Below are positions 38,372 through 45,306 of a DNA stretch of 64,000 nucleotides, piece after piece. This DNA comes from DATJLY01 sp963773665. GTDB taxonomy: Bacteria > Pseudomonadota > Alphaproteobacteria > ATCC43930 > CGMCC-115725. The translations under genes were made by a program, and so were the position numbers. The stretch is taken from contig CAVZBZ010000013.1 in NCBI GenBank assembly GCA_963773665.1, positions 1 to 64,000 on the forward strand, in the 5' to 3' direction. A model generated the notes under the pieces. The model had not been told where the DNA came from. It saw only the letters and a program-made list of their open reading frames with translations, and ran no database searches. Every line of letters starts with the position of its first letter. Positions within the stretch are counted from its first letter, which is position 1.

Positions 38372-38577
38372 TGCGCGAGGAGGCCGCTGCGATTGCGTTC
38401 CACCCAGCGCCGCGCCTCGCGCAACTACCTGCCGGGGCAGTTGCCGGCGATGACGGCGCCGTCGGCAATGCGCAGCTTTGCCGCAAACTCCCTGCCGACG
38501 ATGGGAACGTGCGGCGGGTTTTCGTCGCGAAAGAACATGAGAAGCTTGAAACCGCGAAGGCGCTTGATCTCCCGCAT
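38350..38577 (-). pseudogene. DUF4160 protein interrupted by an in-frame TAG
   Basis: The frame from the ATG at 38577 reads MREIKRLRGFKLLMFFRDEN then PPHVPIVGREFAAKLRIADG, the DUF4160 hallmark (F-x-x-D-x-x-P-P-H-V). Codon 51 is TAG, in the place where relatives usually have Gln before L-R; after it the frame continues LREARRWVERNRSGLLAQW to a TGA. A single C-to-T change (CAG to TAG) explains it. The product is either lost or a 50-residue fragment. It is too short to appear as one open frame. Confidence 0.75.
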
Positions 38578-38659
38578 TCCGGATCGGAGTTCTAGGGCAG
38601 AAATTGCCCTATTTCAACTCCTCGTCTAAGGTCCGCTGCGTAACAGGCGTAGGAGCGTC

Positions 38660-39946
38660 ATGGCCGAGCATATTGCGGCCGATCTGTGCGTCATTGGCGG
38701 GGGCGCGGCGGGGGTGGCGTGCGCGGCGGGCGCGGCGCAGATGGGCGCCGATACCGTGCTCGTCGAGCGCGGCGAGACGGGAGGGGCGCGGATTTCGGCC
38801 GCGGTGCCGGCGCGGGCGGCGGCCGCGCCGGGGAACGGCCTCGGCCGCGCGCGCGGGATCGCAGCATTGCTTGCGCGGCAGGACAGCGCCGAGCGGCTTG
38901 CCGCCTTGGACGTGCGCGTCATCCGCGCCGCCGCGCGCTTTCTGGGACCCGGCGAGATCGCGGCCGGCGAGATCAGAATCCGCGCCCGCCGCATCGTCAT
39001 CGCGACCGGCGCTGCACCGGTGCCGCCGGATTTGCCCGGCTCGTTCCTCACGCCCGCGCAGCTGTTCGCCGCGGACGCGCTGCCGCGCGACATCGTCGTC
39101 ACCGGTGGCAGCGGCGATGCCTTGGCGCTCGCCTGCGCCTGCCGCGCGTTGGGCGCCGAGGTCACGGTGCAAGCGCCGGGCGCGGTGCTCCGAAACTTCG
39201 ATCCCGAACTTGCCGAGCAGTTGCTCCAACGTCTTCGCGCCGACGGCATCGAAATCCACGAGAACGGCGGCGAGACGCGGATCGAGGGCGCGCACCTCCT
39301 GGTCGCGGGCGAGCGCCGTCCGGACTTGGCCGGGCTCGATCTTGCCGCGGCCGGCATCGCCGAAAATGCGACGGGCCTCGTCCTCGACCGCAGGCTCAGG
39401 ACCACGAACCGCCGCGTCTTCGCCGCGGGCGACGCGGCGGGCGGCGGCTCGGTCCATGCCGCGCGGCACCATGCCGAGATCGTGCTGAAGAACGCGCTCT
39501 TGCGGATTCCGGCGCGGCTCGATCCCGCTCTCGTGCCGCGCGTCGCCGCGACATGCCCCGCGCTTGCCGAAGTGGGGCTCGGCGAGGGCGCGGCCAAGGC
39601 GCGCTACGGCCGCATCGCCGTGCTGCGCTATCCGTTCTTCGAGACCGACCGGGCCCAGATCGAGGGCGAGACGGCCGGGCTCGTCAAACTGGTGGCGCTG
39701 CGCAATGGCCGCATCCTCGGAGCATCCATCCTCGGCCCCGGCGCCGACGAGCTGATCGCGCTCTTTCAGCTGGCGCTCAAGGCGCGGCTAACACTCTCCG
39801 CCTTGGCCGGACTCGCCGTTCCCTATCCGACGCTGGCCGAGGCGGCGAAGGGTGCTGCCGCAAGTTTTTACGCGCCGCGCCTTTTCGGCGACTTCACGCG
39901 GCGTCTGGTGCGGCTTCTCGCGCGGCTCGGTAGTGTCCTAATTTGA
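38660..39946 (+). CDS. FAD-dependent pyridine nucleotide-disulfide oxidoreductase homologue lacking redox cysteines
   Basis: A 428-residue flavoprotein of the lipoamide dehydrogenase/mercuric reductase fold. FAD motif DLCVIGGGAAGVACAAGAAQ (about 8-27), NAD motif IVVTGGSGDALALACACRA, second FAD motif RRVFAAGDAAGGG, then a C-terminal dimerisation domain. Where active enzymes have G-G-T-C-x4-C, this protein has GGARISAAVPARA, so both cysteines are missing and disulfide chemistry is not expected. The final residues (SVLI) come from the IS1-like transposon; the original stop TGA after RLLARLG is at 43784-43787. Originally it was probably cotranscribed with the histidine kinase. Confidence 0.88.
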   Translation: MAEHIAADLCVIGGGAAGVACAAGAAQMGADTVLVERGETGGARISAAVPARAAAAPGNGLGRARGIAALLARQDSAERLAALDVRVIRAAARFLGPGEIAAGEIRIRARRIVIATGAAPVPPDLPGSFLTPAQLFAADALPRDIVVTGGSGDALALACACRALGAEVTVQAPGAVLRNFDPELAEQLLQRLRADGIEIHENGGETRIEGAHLLVAGERRPDLAGLDLAAAGIAENATGLVLDRRLRTTNRRVFAAGDAAGGGSVHAARHHAEIVLKNALLRIPARLDPALVPRVAATCPALAEVGLGEGAAKARYGRIAVLRYPFFETDRAQIEGETAGLVKLVALRNGRILGASILGPGADELIALFQLALKARLTLSALAGLAVPYPTLAEAAKGAAASFYAPRLFGDFTRRLVRLLARLGSVLI

Positions 39947-39957
39947 CGGCGACACAG

Positions 39958-40665
39958 TCACGCCGCCTCATCTTTCAGGATCGTCGGCCACAGATTGAAA
40001 ATCTGCTGACATGCCGCCTCGATATCCTTCTGGCGCAGTTTAACCGATTTCACGCCGGCGTAGACGGCACCCGATGCCAGATCGACCGTGCTGCAAAGTC
40101 TATAATCGGGCGCGCCAATTCCCGAGAGATGTGCGTCACAGAACATCTGCGCTGCTGCCGAGATATACCCACAGGCATCTGCTGTAAGCGGGTTGGTCTT
40201 CGGAAAGTGGAGTTTAACCGCGCCAACGGTTGCGCCTTTCGCCCCGCTTCCAACGAGGATGATTTCGGGGCGTACGCTCACTTCGACATTCATGATCTTG
40301 AGCCTAGGCGGCTGCTGTTCTCCGAGTCGCGGTTTTGCGTTCCCGAAGCAAGCGGCGACCTGATCCATGAGCGTTGTGAATGTCTCTATGGCCTCAATGT
40401 TTCCAAGGATTTGGCGCTGCTGCTGAATGTTCTGTGGTGCCTGCTGCCCAAGAGAAGCTATCCGGTTCTCTAGGATTTTCATGTCGGTCATGCCGCTCGC
40501 GATGAACAATGCAATCGCTTCTTCTGCGTCTTTATAGTAAGCTGTTATGTAGTCGGCTGGGAATTTCTGATCGTATAAAATTGATCTTTGTCGCGCGGCC
40601 TTGCTGACAATGTATTGGCCGAGTTTGTTCACTGAAATTCTTGGCGAGTTGTGAATCTTCGGCAT
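39958..40665 (-). CDS. Transposon cargo protein of unknown function, possible PD-(D/E)XK-like core
   Basis: A 235-residue protein ending only 14 bp inside the left TIR. The N-terminal half is helical (ISVNKLGQYIVSKAARQRSI, RQILGNIEAIETFTTLMDQV). The C-terminal half contains KIMNVEVSVRPEIILVGSG followed by VGAVKLHFPKTNPL, an acidic residue then a beta-strand with a lysine, which is reminiscent of restriction-like nuclease cores. That similarity is weak and unproven. I do not recognise the family. Codon use is less GC-biased than in flanking genes. Start ATG at 40665, divergent from the next gene with 28 bp between. Confidence 0.7.
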   Translation of the reverse strand: MPKIHNSPRISVNKLGQYIVSKAARQRSILYDQKFPADYITAYYKDAEEAIALFIASGMTDMKILENRIASLGQQAPQNIQQQRQILGNIEAIETFTTLMDQVAACFGNAKPRLGEQQPPRLKIMNVEVSVRPEIILVGSGAKGATVGAVKLHFPKTNPLTADACGYISAAAQMFCDAHLSGIGAPDYRLCSTVDLASGAVYAGVKSVKLRQKDIEAACQQIFNLWPTILKDEAA

Positions 40666-40693
40666 TGGCCCACCCCTTGGCAGGGAGAATCAA

Positions 40694-40954
40694 ATGGAAG
40701 AATACTACTTCGGGGCGCCGCTCTCCAACTCAAAGACACTTTGCATCGGTCCGATCACGCGCGAAGAAGCGAACGCAAGCGATGTGCAAATGTGCGACGG
40801 GCTTGGTTTCTACTTGTACGTTGTTGCTGAGGGGAATCGAGCGAACGGGGTTGAGGTGTTGGCCAAGCTGGTCTCCGAAGAAGCAGCGCGCCGACTGAGC
40901 AAGCTTCTCAGGGGCACTAGCCTCGCGACGTTCGCTCCACCAATTCCTCGATAG
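40694..40954 (+). CDS. Small cargo protein of unknown function
   Basis: An 86-residue protein with a good Shine-Dalgarno (GGGAGA, 40683-40688) before ATG 40694. Sequence: EEYYFGAPLSNSKTLCIGPI then a hydrophobic strand GFYLYVVAEG and a helical tail LVSEEAARRLSKLLRG. No family recognised. It is divergent from the 235-residue cargo gene and its last 38 bp overlap the 3' end of the transposase gene in convergent orientation. Confidence 0.6.
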   Translation: MEEYYFGAPLSNSKTLCIGPITREEANASDVQMCDGLGFYLYVVAEGNRANGVEVLAKLVSEEAARRLSKLLRGTSLATFAPPIPR

Positions 40955-41744
40955 ACCATAGCCGGTTCTCAACCCCCGCCGCCATCGCGGGCGTCGTGCG
41001 GATGGTCTTATGCAGCCGGACGAAATTGTAATGGCAGAAATGAAGCGACACAGCAGCCTGTAGGTTCTCGATCTTCTTCGAGAACGCATTGGTCAGCCGC
41101 GTAAACCGGCGCATGCTCATCCGCATGGTCAAGTTCTGCCGCTCAACCAAACTGGTCGAGATATGGGCTTGGTCGGGATTGCCGGCGATCACCACCCGCT
41201 CGCGATCTACCACCTTGGGCGGCGAATATCGCCCAGCCCCGATGGGCTCGGCCTCGTAAAATTTAACCTCTTGCCCGTAATCGACATCATCGCCGAATGC
41301 CCGTTCAACCGCGTCAACGTACGTGTTGAGCGCATCGCTGGATAGCTGCACGCGGTTCGCCAGCCTCAGCGAAAGACCGCTCATAAACGCGACGGCATGC
41401 GGGCGCGTGCGCTTCCCAACGCGGTAAGAGGGAACAAGCTTCGTCTCGGGATCGAGCGCCACGAAGGTCCACTGATCGCCCACGCGGTTGCGGTCATCCT
41501 GCGGCGTAACCCAACGCTGCTTCTTTCCGACGAAGCTCCAAATCTCATCCACCTGGATGCGACGGCAGGGAAGTCCCCGCATCCGCTCGTCCATGATCTT
41601 CGCGCACCCTTCGCCGACCTCGACCAGTAGCCGCATGATCGTATCCCTGTGCGTGTTGGTCATCCGCTCGGTGGAGCGGATGGAATTGCCCTCGACCAAG
41701 GCGCTTATGATCTGAGTGCGGCGGCCGAGAGGGGTGCGGTTCAT
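40917..41744 (-). CDS. IS1-family transposase (single-ORF type)
   Basis: A 275-residue DDE transposase. The N-terminal HTH reads GRRTQIISALVEGNSIRSTE. The first catalytic Asp is in RIQVDEIWSFVGKK, and the terminal Glu in HISTSLVERQNLTMRMSMRR; FSKKIENLQAAVSLHFCHYN completes the domain. It is one continuous frame, unlike E. coli IS1 insA/insB. Start at the ATG at 41744; an upstream ATG (15 codons earlier) is possible. It presumably mobilises the whole 39929-43774 unit. Confidence 0.92.
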   Translation of the reverse strand: MNRTPLGRRTQIISALVEGNSIRSTERMTNTHRDTIMRLLVEVGEGCAKIMDERMRGLPCRRIQVDEIWSFVGKKQRWVTPQDDRNRVGDQWTFVALDPETKLVPSYRVGKRTRPHAVAFMSGLSLRLANRVQLSSDALNTYVDAVERAFGDDVDYGQEVKFYEAEPIGAGRYSPPKVVDRERVVIAGNPDQAHISTSLVERQNLTMRMSMRRFTRLTNAFSKKIENLQAAVSLHFCHYNFVRLHKTIRTTPAMAAGVENRLWSIEELVERTSRG

Positions 41745-41766
41745 AACGTGCTTTCCTTCGTATCTT

Positions 41767-41814
41767 GTATGCAGTATCATATACAAAGATCGAATTGTCA
41801 ATAGGGCTGCATAC
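41767..41814. promoter_or_regulatory. Inverted repeat between the divergent transposase and HTH genes
   Basis: GTATGCA (41767-41773) and TGCATAC (41808-41814) are perfect inverted half-sites bracketing an AT-rich intergenic promoter region. The small HTH protein starts directly after the second half-site, so it may autoregulate and control transposase expression. Confidence 0.55.
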
Positions 41815-42042
41815 ATGGACTTCAAAAAAGCGACAGACGACCTCTTTTCTCGCGTCACCCATGACGATCTCGCCGAGGCGCTAGGCGTATCGGTTGCCCT
41901 AATTAGGCAGGCGCGGCTTGTTTCGTCCGCTGGCGCGCATAGAACGCCGCCAGAAGGTTGGGAACGGGCGGCAATTCGCATCGCCGAAGATCGCGCAAAG
42001 CACTTTTCTCGCCTCGCTGGCAGGCTCAGGAGAGGCGGCTAA
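41815..42042 (+). CDS. Small HTH DNA-binding protein (transposon-encoded)
   Basis: A 75-residue protein: DFKKATDDLFSRVTHDDLAE then ALGVSVALIRQARL, a compact helix-turn-helix, followed by a basic tail RAAIRIAEDRAKHFSRLAGR. It is divergent from the transposase, with inverted half-sites between, which suggests a regulator of transposition. The ribosome-binding site is weak (AGGGCT). ATG at 41815 chosen as the only start before the HTH that leaves the operator outside the gene. Confidence 0.65.
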   Translation: MDFKKATDDLFSRVTHDDLAEALGVSVALIRQARLVSSAGAHRTPPEGWERAAIRIAEDRAKHFSRLAGRLRRGG

Positions 42043-42070
42043 TTTCTGGACTCGCCGAGTCGTCCGCCCC

Positions 42071-42188
42071 GTTGCCAGCGTAATCCGGCGCAATGCCATA
42101 AACTGCCAATTGGAAAATCTCATACATAACAATGCACTACTTGTATGATATCTCATGTTATGGCATTGCGCCGGATTACGCTGGCAAC
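42071..42188. repeat. 31-bp perfect inverted repeat with 56-bp loop, MITE-like
   Basis: Arm 42071-42101 begins GTTGCCAGCGTAATCCGGCG and is perfectly complementary to 42158-42188. The AT-rich loop holds a smaller CATAC...GTATG symmetry. Ends and size (118 bp) fit a miniature inverted-repeat element, or a very stable hairpin acting as terminator of the HTH gene. Confidence 0.8.
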
Positions 42189-42303
42189 CGGGCAGTATAA
42201 TTTCCTACTCTCCAAGCCGGTGACGCTTGCCACTGTTGACGCCCCGTCGAGGTGCGCGGTATAAGGTTTTTTACCCACCTGTGCCGCGGGAAGGGAGAGG
42301 CCG

Positions 42304-42918
42304 ATGCCAAAGGAAGATTTTGCTACCGCCATCGCCGCGTTGGAACGGCGCCTTGCCGATCACGAGCGCAAGGGAAACGAGCTACGGGCGATGATTAATT
42401 TCCTGTGCGAAGAGGCGGGCGAACCCCCGAAATACGCCTCAGCCGAGATCGCCGGCTCAGGGAGTGTTGCAGCCGCTGCCGGCGTCCTTACGCAGATCAA
42501 GCGAGACAGTTTCTACGGTAAGAAGCAGATGACGGCTATTCGCGAGTACCTTGAAATGCGGCGAGCCCAAGGGGACGGGCCCGCGACACCGCAGGAGATT
42601 TTGGAAGCGCTAAAGGCCGGAGGATACAAGTTCGAAGCAAAGTCCGACGATATCGCGCTCGTTGTTCTTCGCGCGTTGCTCAGGAAGGCCACGAACGTTT
42701 TCCACAAGCTCCCTGGGACGCGGGCTTACGGGCTGATGGCATGGTACCCAGGAGCAAAGCCCAGCGATGCCGATGGTGATAGATCATCTAAGGCACGCCG
42801 TTCCTCGCGCTCGGTTGCCCCTAAGCGCAAGGCAAAGAGCCCGCGCAAGACGAAGGCTTCACCAACAACACCCATAACAGATTCGCAGCCCGAACCGCAG
42901 GAGGCTCAGGCCGCATAG
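42304..42918 (+). CDS. Cargo protein with coiled-coil, HARE-like winged helix and basic tail
   Basis: A 204-residue protein with a strong Shine-Dalgarno (GGGAGAGG). The N-terminus is a short coiled coil (ATAIAALERRLADHERKGNE, about 7-26). Residues about 78-148 (MTAIREYLEMRRAQGDGPAT, PQEILEALKAGGYKFEAKSD, then RKATNVFHKLPGTRAYGLM) resemble the HARE-HTH/winged-helix domain that links chromatin or restriction enzymes to DNA modification. The tail (160-204) is rich in Lys, Arg, Ser and Pro. A DNA-binding accessory protein is likely; the partner is unknown. A hairpin follows the stop. Confidence 0.7.
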   Translation: MPKEDFATAIAALERRLADHERKGNELRAMINFLCEEAGEPPKYASAEIAGSGSVAAAAGVLTQIKRDSFYGKKQMTAIREYLEMRRAQGDGPATPQEILEALKAGGYKFEAKSDDIALVVLRALLRKATNVFHKLPGTRAYGLMAWYPGAKPSDADGDRSSKARRSSRSVAPKRKAKSPRKTKASPTTPITDSQPEPQEAQAA

Positions 42919-42923
42919 AGTTC

Positions 42924-42954
42924 GGGCCGGAGAGCGTGCCGCGCTCTCCGGCCC
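42924..42954 (+). terminator. Hairpin after the HARE-like cargo gene
   Basis: GGGCCGGAGAGCG (42924-42936) and CGCTCTCCGGCCC (42942-42954) form a 13-bp perfect stem with a 5-nt loop, 6 bp after the stop codon. There is no U-tract. The rest of 42955-43188 shows no gene I can support. Confidence 0.6.
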
Positions 42955-43188
42955 GTGTATCGGCGGGTGGCTCCCGTTAACCCCCAGCCCGGCTTTGGAC
43001 GGCCGACGGAGAGGAGGTGGTGTAAAGTGCGGAAAGACCGCGCGCCTAAACCCTAGCGGGTCAACCGCGATGTTGGGCTTTAGCCAGCCCGGCATCGCGG
43101 CCCCGCCGTACACCTATATAGCACGCGCCCCATGCTGGCGCGAGTGCTGTGCTGGTCTGTCGCGGGCCTTAACTGTCGCGGGGATGCG

Positions 43189-43512
43189 ATGGCACGGGAA
43201 AGTGTTGCCGATCTGCAAACCGCCGTTGAGAACATGCACGGCGGGGCCGCCACGCTCGCGCAATCCGTCCCGGTCAAAGAGACATTCGAGGGCGCGACAG
43301 TATGGGAGGGCGTGGTTCATGTCTTTGACCTGGCCAACAATCCCAAAGCCATGCGAGCCTACGCTTGGTCATCGCCGATAGAGGGGAGCACCAAGCGCCG
43401 ATTCTTCGCGGTGCTGCATACCAAGGCGATCAATTCGCCGGTTGCGGCAATCCGAGCGGCAATCGTGGCGGAAGCCAGATCGGCCGGAATCGCGCACAAT
43501 GGCGGACCCTAA
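43189..43512 (+). CDS. Cargo protein of unknown function
   Basis: A 107-residue protein from the ATG at 43189 (MARESVADLQTAVENMHGG). The middle has WEGVVHVFDLANNPKAMRAY then STKRRFFAVLHTKAINSP, an alternating beta-alpha pattern without motifs I recognise. Its 3' end overlaps the zinc-ribbon gene by 14 bp, so the two are probably translated together. An upstream ATG (43132) is possible but gives a Cys/Trp-rich leader without a ribosome-binding site. Confidence 0.65.
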   Translation: MARESVADLQTAVENMHGGAATLAQSVPVKETFEGATVWEGVVHVFDLANNPKAMRAYAWSSPIEGSTKRRFFAVLHTKAINSPVAAIRAAIVAEARSAGIAHNGGP

Positions 43513-43759
43513 AGGAATGTGGGAGCGTCTTTTCCCGAAAGAGGGATGGTTCAGAGGCCCTTCAGTTGCTTGCCCGAGATGCAACACGAAAAATTATTCT
43601 ACGGAAGTGATTTGCGATAACTGTGGCCATCGCGGGATGGTGGCTCAGAAAGGCGGCATTGAGACTTTTTGGGAATGCCCGAAATGCGCTCTTCCTATCA
43701 TGGCGCGCTGTAAAAACTGTGGAACCGAATTGCACGGCTTATTCAGCCGAGTTCGCTGA
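43499..43759 (+). CDS. Double zinc-ribbon cargo protein
   Basis: An 86-residue protein with four C-x2-C pairs: CPRC, CDNC, CPKC and CKNC (about residues 24-78), so two zinc ribbons in tandem, preceded by MWERLFPKEGWFRGP. Zinc ribbons of this kind bind nucleic acid or act as adaptors. The stop codon TGA lies at the inner edge of the right TIR. It overlaps the upstream gene and is probably its partner. Confidence 0.75.
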   Translation: MADPKGMWERLFPKEGWFRGPSVACPRCNTKNYSTEVICDNCGHRGMVAQKGGIETFWECPKCALPIMARCKNCGTELHGLFSRVR

Positions 43760-43817
43760 AATTAGGACACTACCCGCGGCTCGGCTGAGCGGCGCTTTTG
43801 TGCTAGCCTCGCGCGCG

Positions 43818-45302
43818 ATGGCGTTGACGGCGCTCCGCTCGATCCCACGCGGCCTTTCGGCGCGGCTCTTCGCGCTCACCGTCGCTTTCGTGATGGCGGG
43901 CGCCGTCCTGATATTGTTGCCGGCGCTCGCGCGCTATCGCCTGACCTATCTCGCCGACCGCATCGATGCCGCGCACCTCGCCGTCTTCGCGCTCGAGGCG
44001 ACGCCCGACAACATGGTGAGCCAGGATCTGGCGAAGCGCCTTCTCGCCGATGTCGGCGCGCGCGGCATCGTCGTGCACGAGCCGGCCATGACGCTCATGA
44101 TCGACGCCGAGATCCCGCCGCGGATCGACGCGACCTACGATCTGCGCCGCCCCGGCCTCCTCATGCCGATCGCCGGCGCGGTGGCGACGCTCATGCACAG
44201 CGGCAACCGCGTGCTGCGCGTCCTCGCCGTCTCGCCCAAGGCGCCCAACGAAGTGGTCGAGGTGCTGCTCGACGAGGGGCCGCTGCGCCAGGCGATGTGG
44301 GGCTTTGCGCTGCGCGTGTTCGGGCTCGCCATGCTGATCTCGGCGATTACCGGCACGTTGCTCTATGTCGGACTGCGCCGCCTTCTGGTGACGCCGCTGC
44401 TGCGCCTCGTCGCCAGCATGATGGCGTTCCGCGACGATCCCGAGGACGCGGCGCGCGTCATCGTGCCGGAGCGGCGCAACGACGAGCTCGGCCTTGCCCA
44501 GCGCGAGCTTGCGGCGATGCAGGAGACGGTGCGCCAGGCGCTGCGCCAGAAGGAGCGGCTTGCCGCGCTCGGCACCGCGGTCGCGAAGATGAACCACGAT
44601 CTGCGCAACATCCTCGCCACCGCGCGGCTCGTCTCGGACGGGCTCGCCGGCAGCGCCTTGCCCGAAGTGCGCCGCGCCAGTCCGCGCCTCGTCGCCGCCA
44701 TCGACCGCGCCGTCGCGCTGTGCGCGCGCACGCTCAGCTACACCGGCGAAGGCTCGCCGCCGCCGCTGCGCCGCCGCTTCGCGCTTGCCCTCCTGGTCGA
44801 CGAGATCGCAGCGCTGGCCGGGCCCCCGGGCGAAACCGGCTCGGCGTTCGACAACGCGGTGCCGCCGACGCTCGCGGTCGAGGCCGATCGCGACCAGCTC
44901 TTCCGCGCGCTGCAAAACCTGGCGCTCAACGCGATCGAAGCGGGCGCGCGCCGCGTCAGCGTGCGCGCGCGCGAGGAAGGTTCCGCGACGCTCATCGAGG
45001 TGGCCGACGACGGGCCGGGCCTGCCGCCCAAGGCGCGCGACAACCTGTTCCGCCCGTTCGCGGGCTCGGCGCGGCCCGGCGGCACCGGGCTCGGCCTCGC
45101 CATCGCGCGCGAGGTGATGCGCGCCCACGGCGGCGACGTGGCGCTCGCCGAAAGCACGGGCGCGGGCACGGTGTTCCTGCTGACACTGCCGGCGCCGGGG
45201 CAGAATGGCGCAGCTCTTTCCCGTCACCCTCGCGAAAGCGAGGGTCCAGGGCAGACGTACGTCGCGAGCCCCGGGTCCCCGCTTGCGCGGGGACGACAGT
45301 AA
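43818..45302 (+). CDS. Sensor histidine kinase
   Basis: Inner-membrane kinase of 494 residues. Helix 1 (LFALTVAFVMAGAVLILLPA, about 16-35), a periplasmic domain, helix 2 (FGLAMLISAITGTLLYVGLR, about 168-187), a HAMP-like linker, then the phosphoacceptor segment VAKMNHDLRNILATARLVSD with H at about residue 260. ATP-binding boxes: N in QNLALNAIEAGA, G1 DDGPGLP, G2 GGTGLGLAI. No response regulator is adjacent. The last about 27 residues (RHPRESEGPG...SPLARGRQ) are translated from the intergenic repeat at 45222-45299, so the native stop was probably lost to repeat insertion. ATG at 43818. Confidence 0.92.
   Translation: MALTALRSIPRGLSARLFALTVAFVMAGAVLILLPALARYRLTYLADRIDAAHLAVFALEATPDNMVSQDLAKRLLADVGARGIVVHEPAMTLMIDAEIPPRIDATYDLRRPGLLMPIAGAVATLMHSGNRVLRVLAVSPKAPNEVVEVLLDEGPLRQAMWGFALRVFGLAMLISAITGTLLYVGLRRLLVTPLLRLVASMMAFRDDPEDAARVIVPERRNDELGLAQRELAAMQETVRQALRQKERLAALGTAVAKMNHDLRNILATARLVSDGLAGSALPEVRRASPRLVAAIDRAVALCARTLSYTGEGSPPPLRRRFALALLVDEIAALAGPPGETGSAFDNAVPPTLAVEADRDQLFRALQNLALNAIEAGARRVSVRAREEGSATLIEVADDGPGLPPKARDNLFRPFAGSARPGGTGLGLAIAREVMRAHGGDVALAESTGAGTVFLLTLPAPGQNGAALSRHPRESEGPGQTYVASPGSPLARGRQ
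45222..45299. repeat. Dispersed palindromic repeat overlapping the kinase 3' end
   Basis: CGTCACCCTCGCGAAAGCGA...GTCCCCGCTTGCGCGGGGAC, same family as 5034-5111. It encodes the C-terminal tail of the kinase and lies between convergent genes. Confidence 0.75.
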
Positions 45303-45306
45303 GAAG

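Larger units (their letters stand above)
39929..43774. mobile_element. IS1-like unit transposon with cargo genes
   Basis: Length 3,846 bp. Terminal inverted repeats are perfect over 16 bp: GGTAGTGTCCTAATTT at 39929-39944 and its reverse complement at 43759-43774. The flanks CGCGGCTC (39921-39928 and 43775-43782) are an 8-bp target duplication. One IS1-family transposase and six other genes lie inside; their DNA is visibly less GC-rich than the host genes. GG at the TIR tip and an 8-9-bp duplication fit IS1. Only one transposase is present, so this is a unit element, not a composite of two ISs. Confidence 0.9.

Noticed and set aside
38424..38430. TAG read through as pyrrolysine or by suppression in DUF4160
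   Set aside because: No Pyl-like context or evidence; Gln at this position in relatives makes a simple nonsense change sufficient.
42071..42188. CRISPR array or integron attC site
   Set aside because: There is only one inverted pair with no repeated units or spacers, and no R/L box pattern or integrase; no CRISPR array is seen anywhere in the window.
39929..43774. Composite transposon flanked by two IS copies
   Set aside because: Only 16-bp TIRs flank the unit and one internal transposase is present; no second IS copy.
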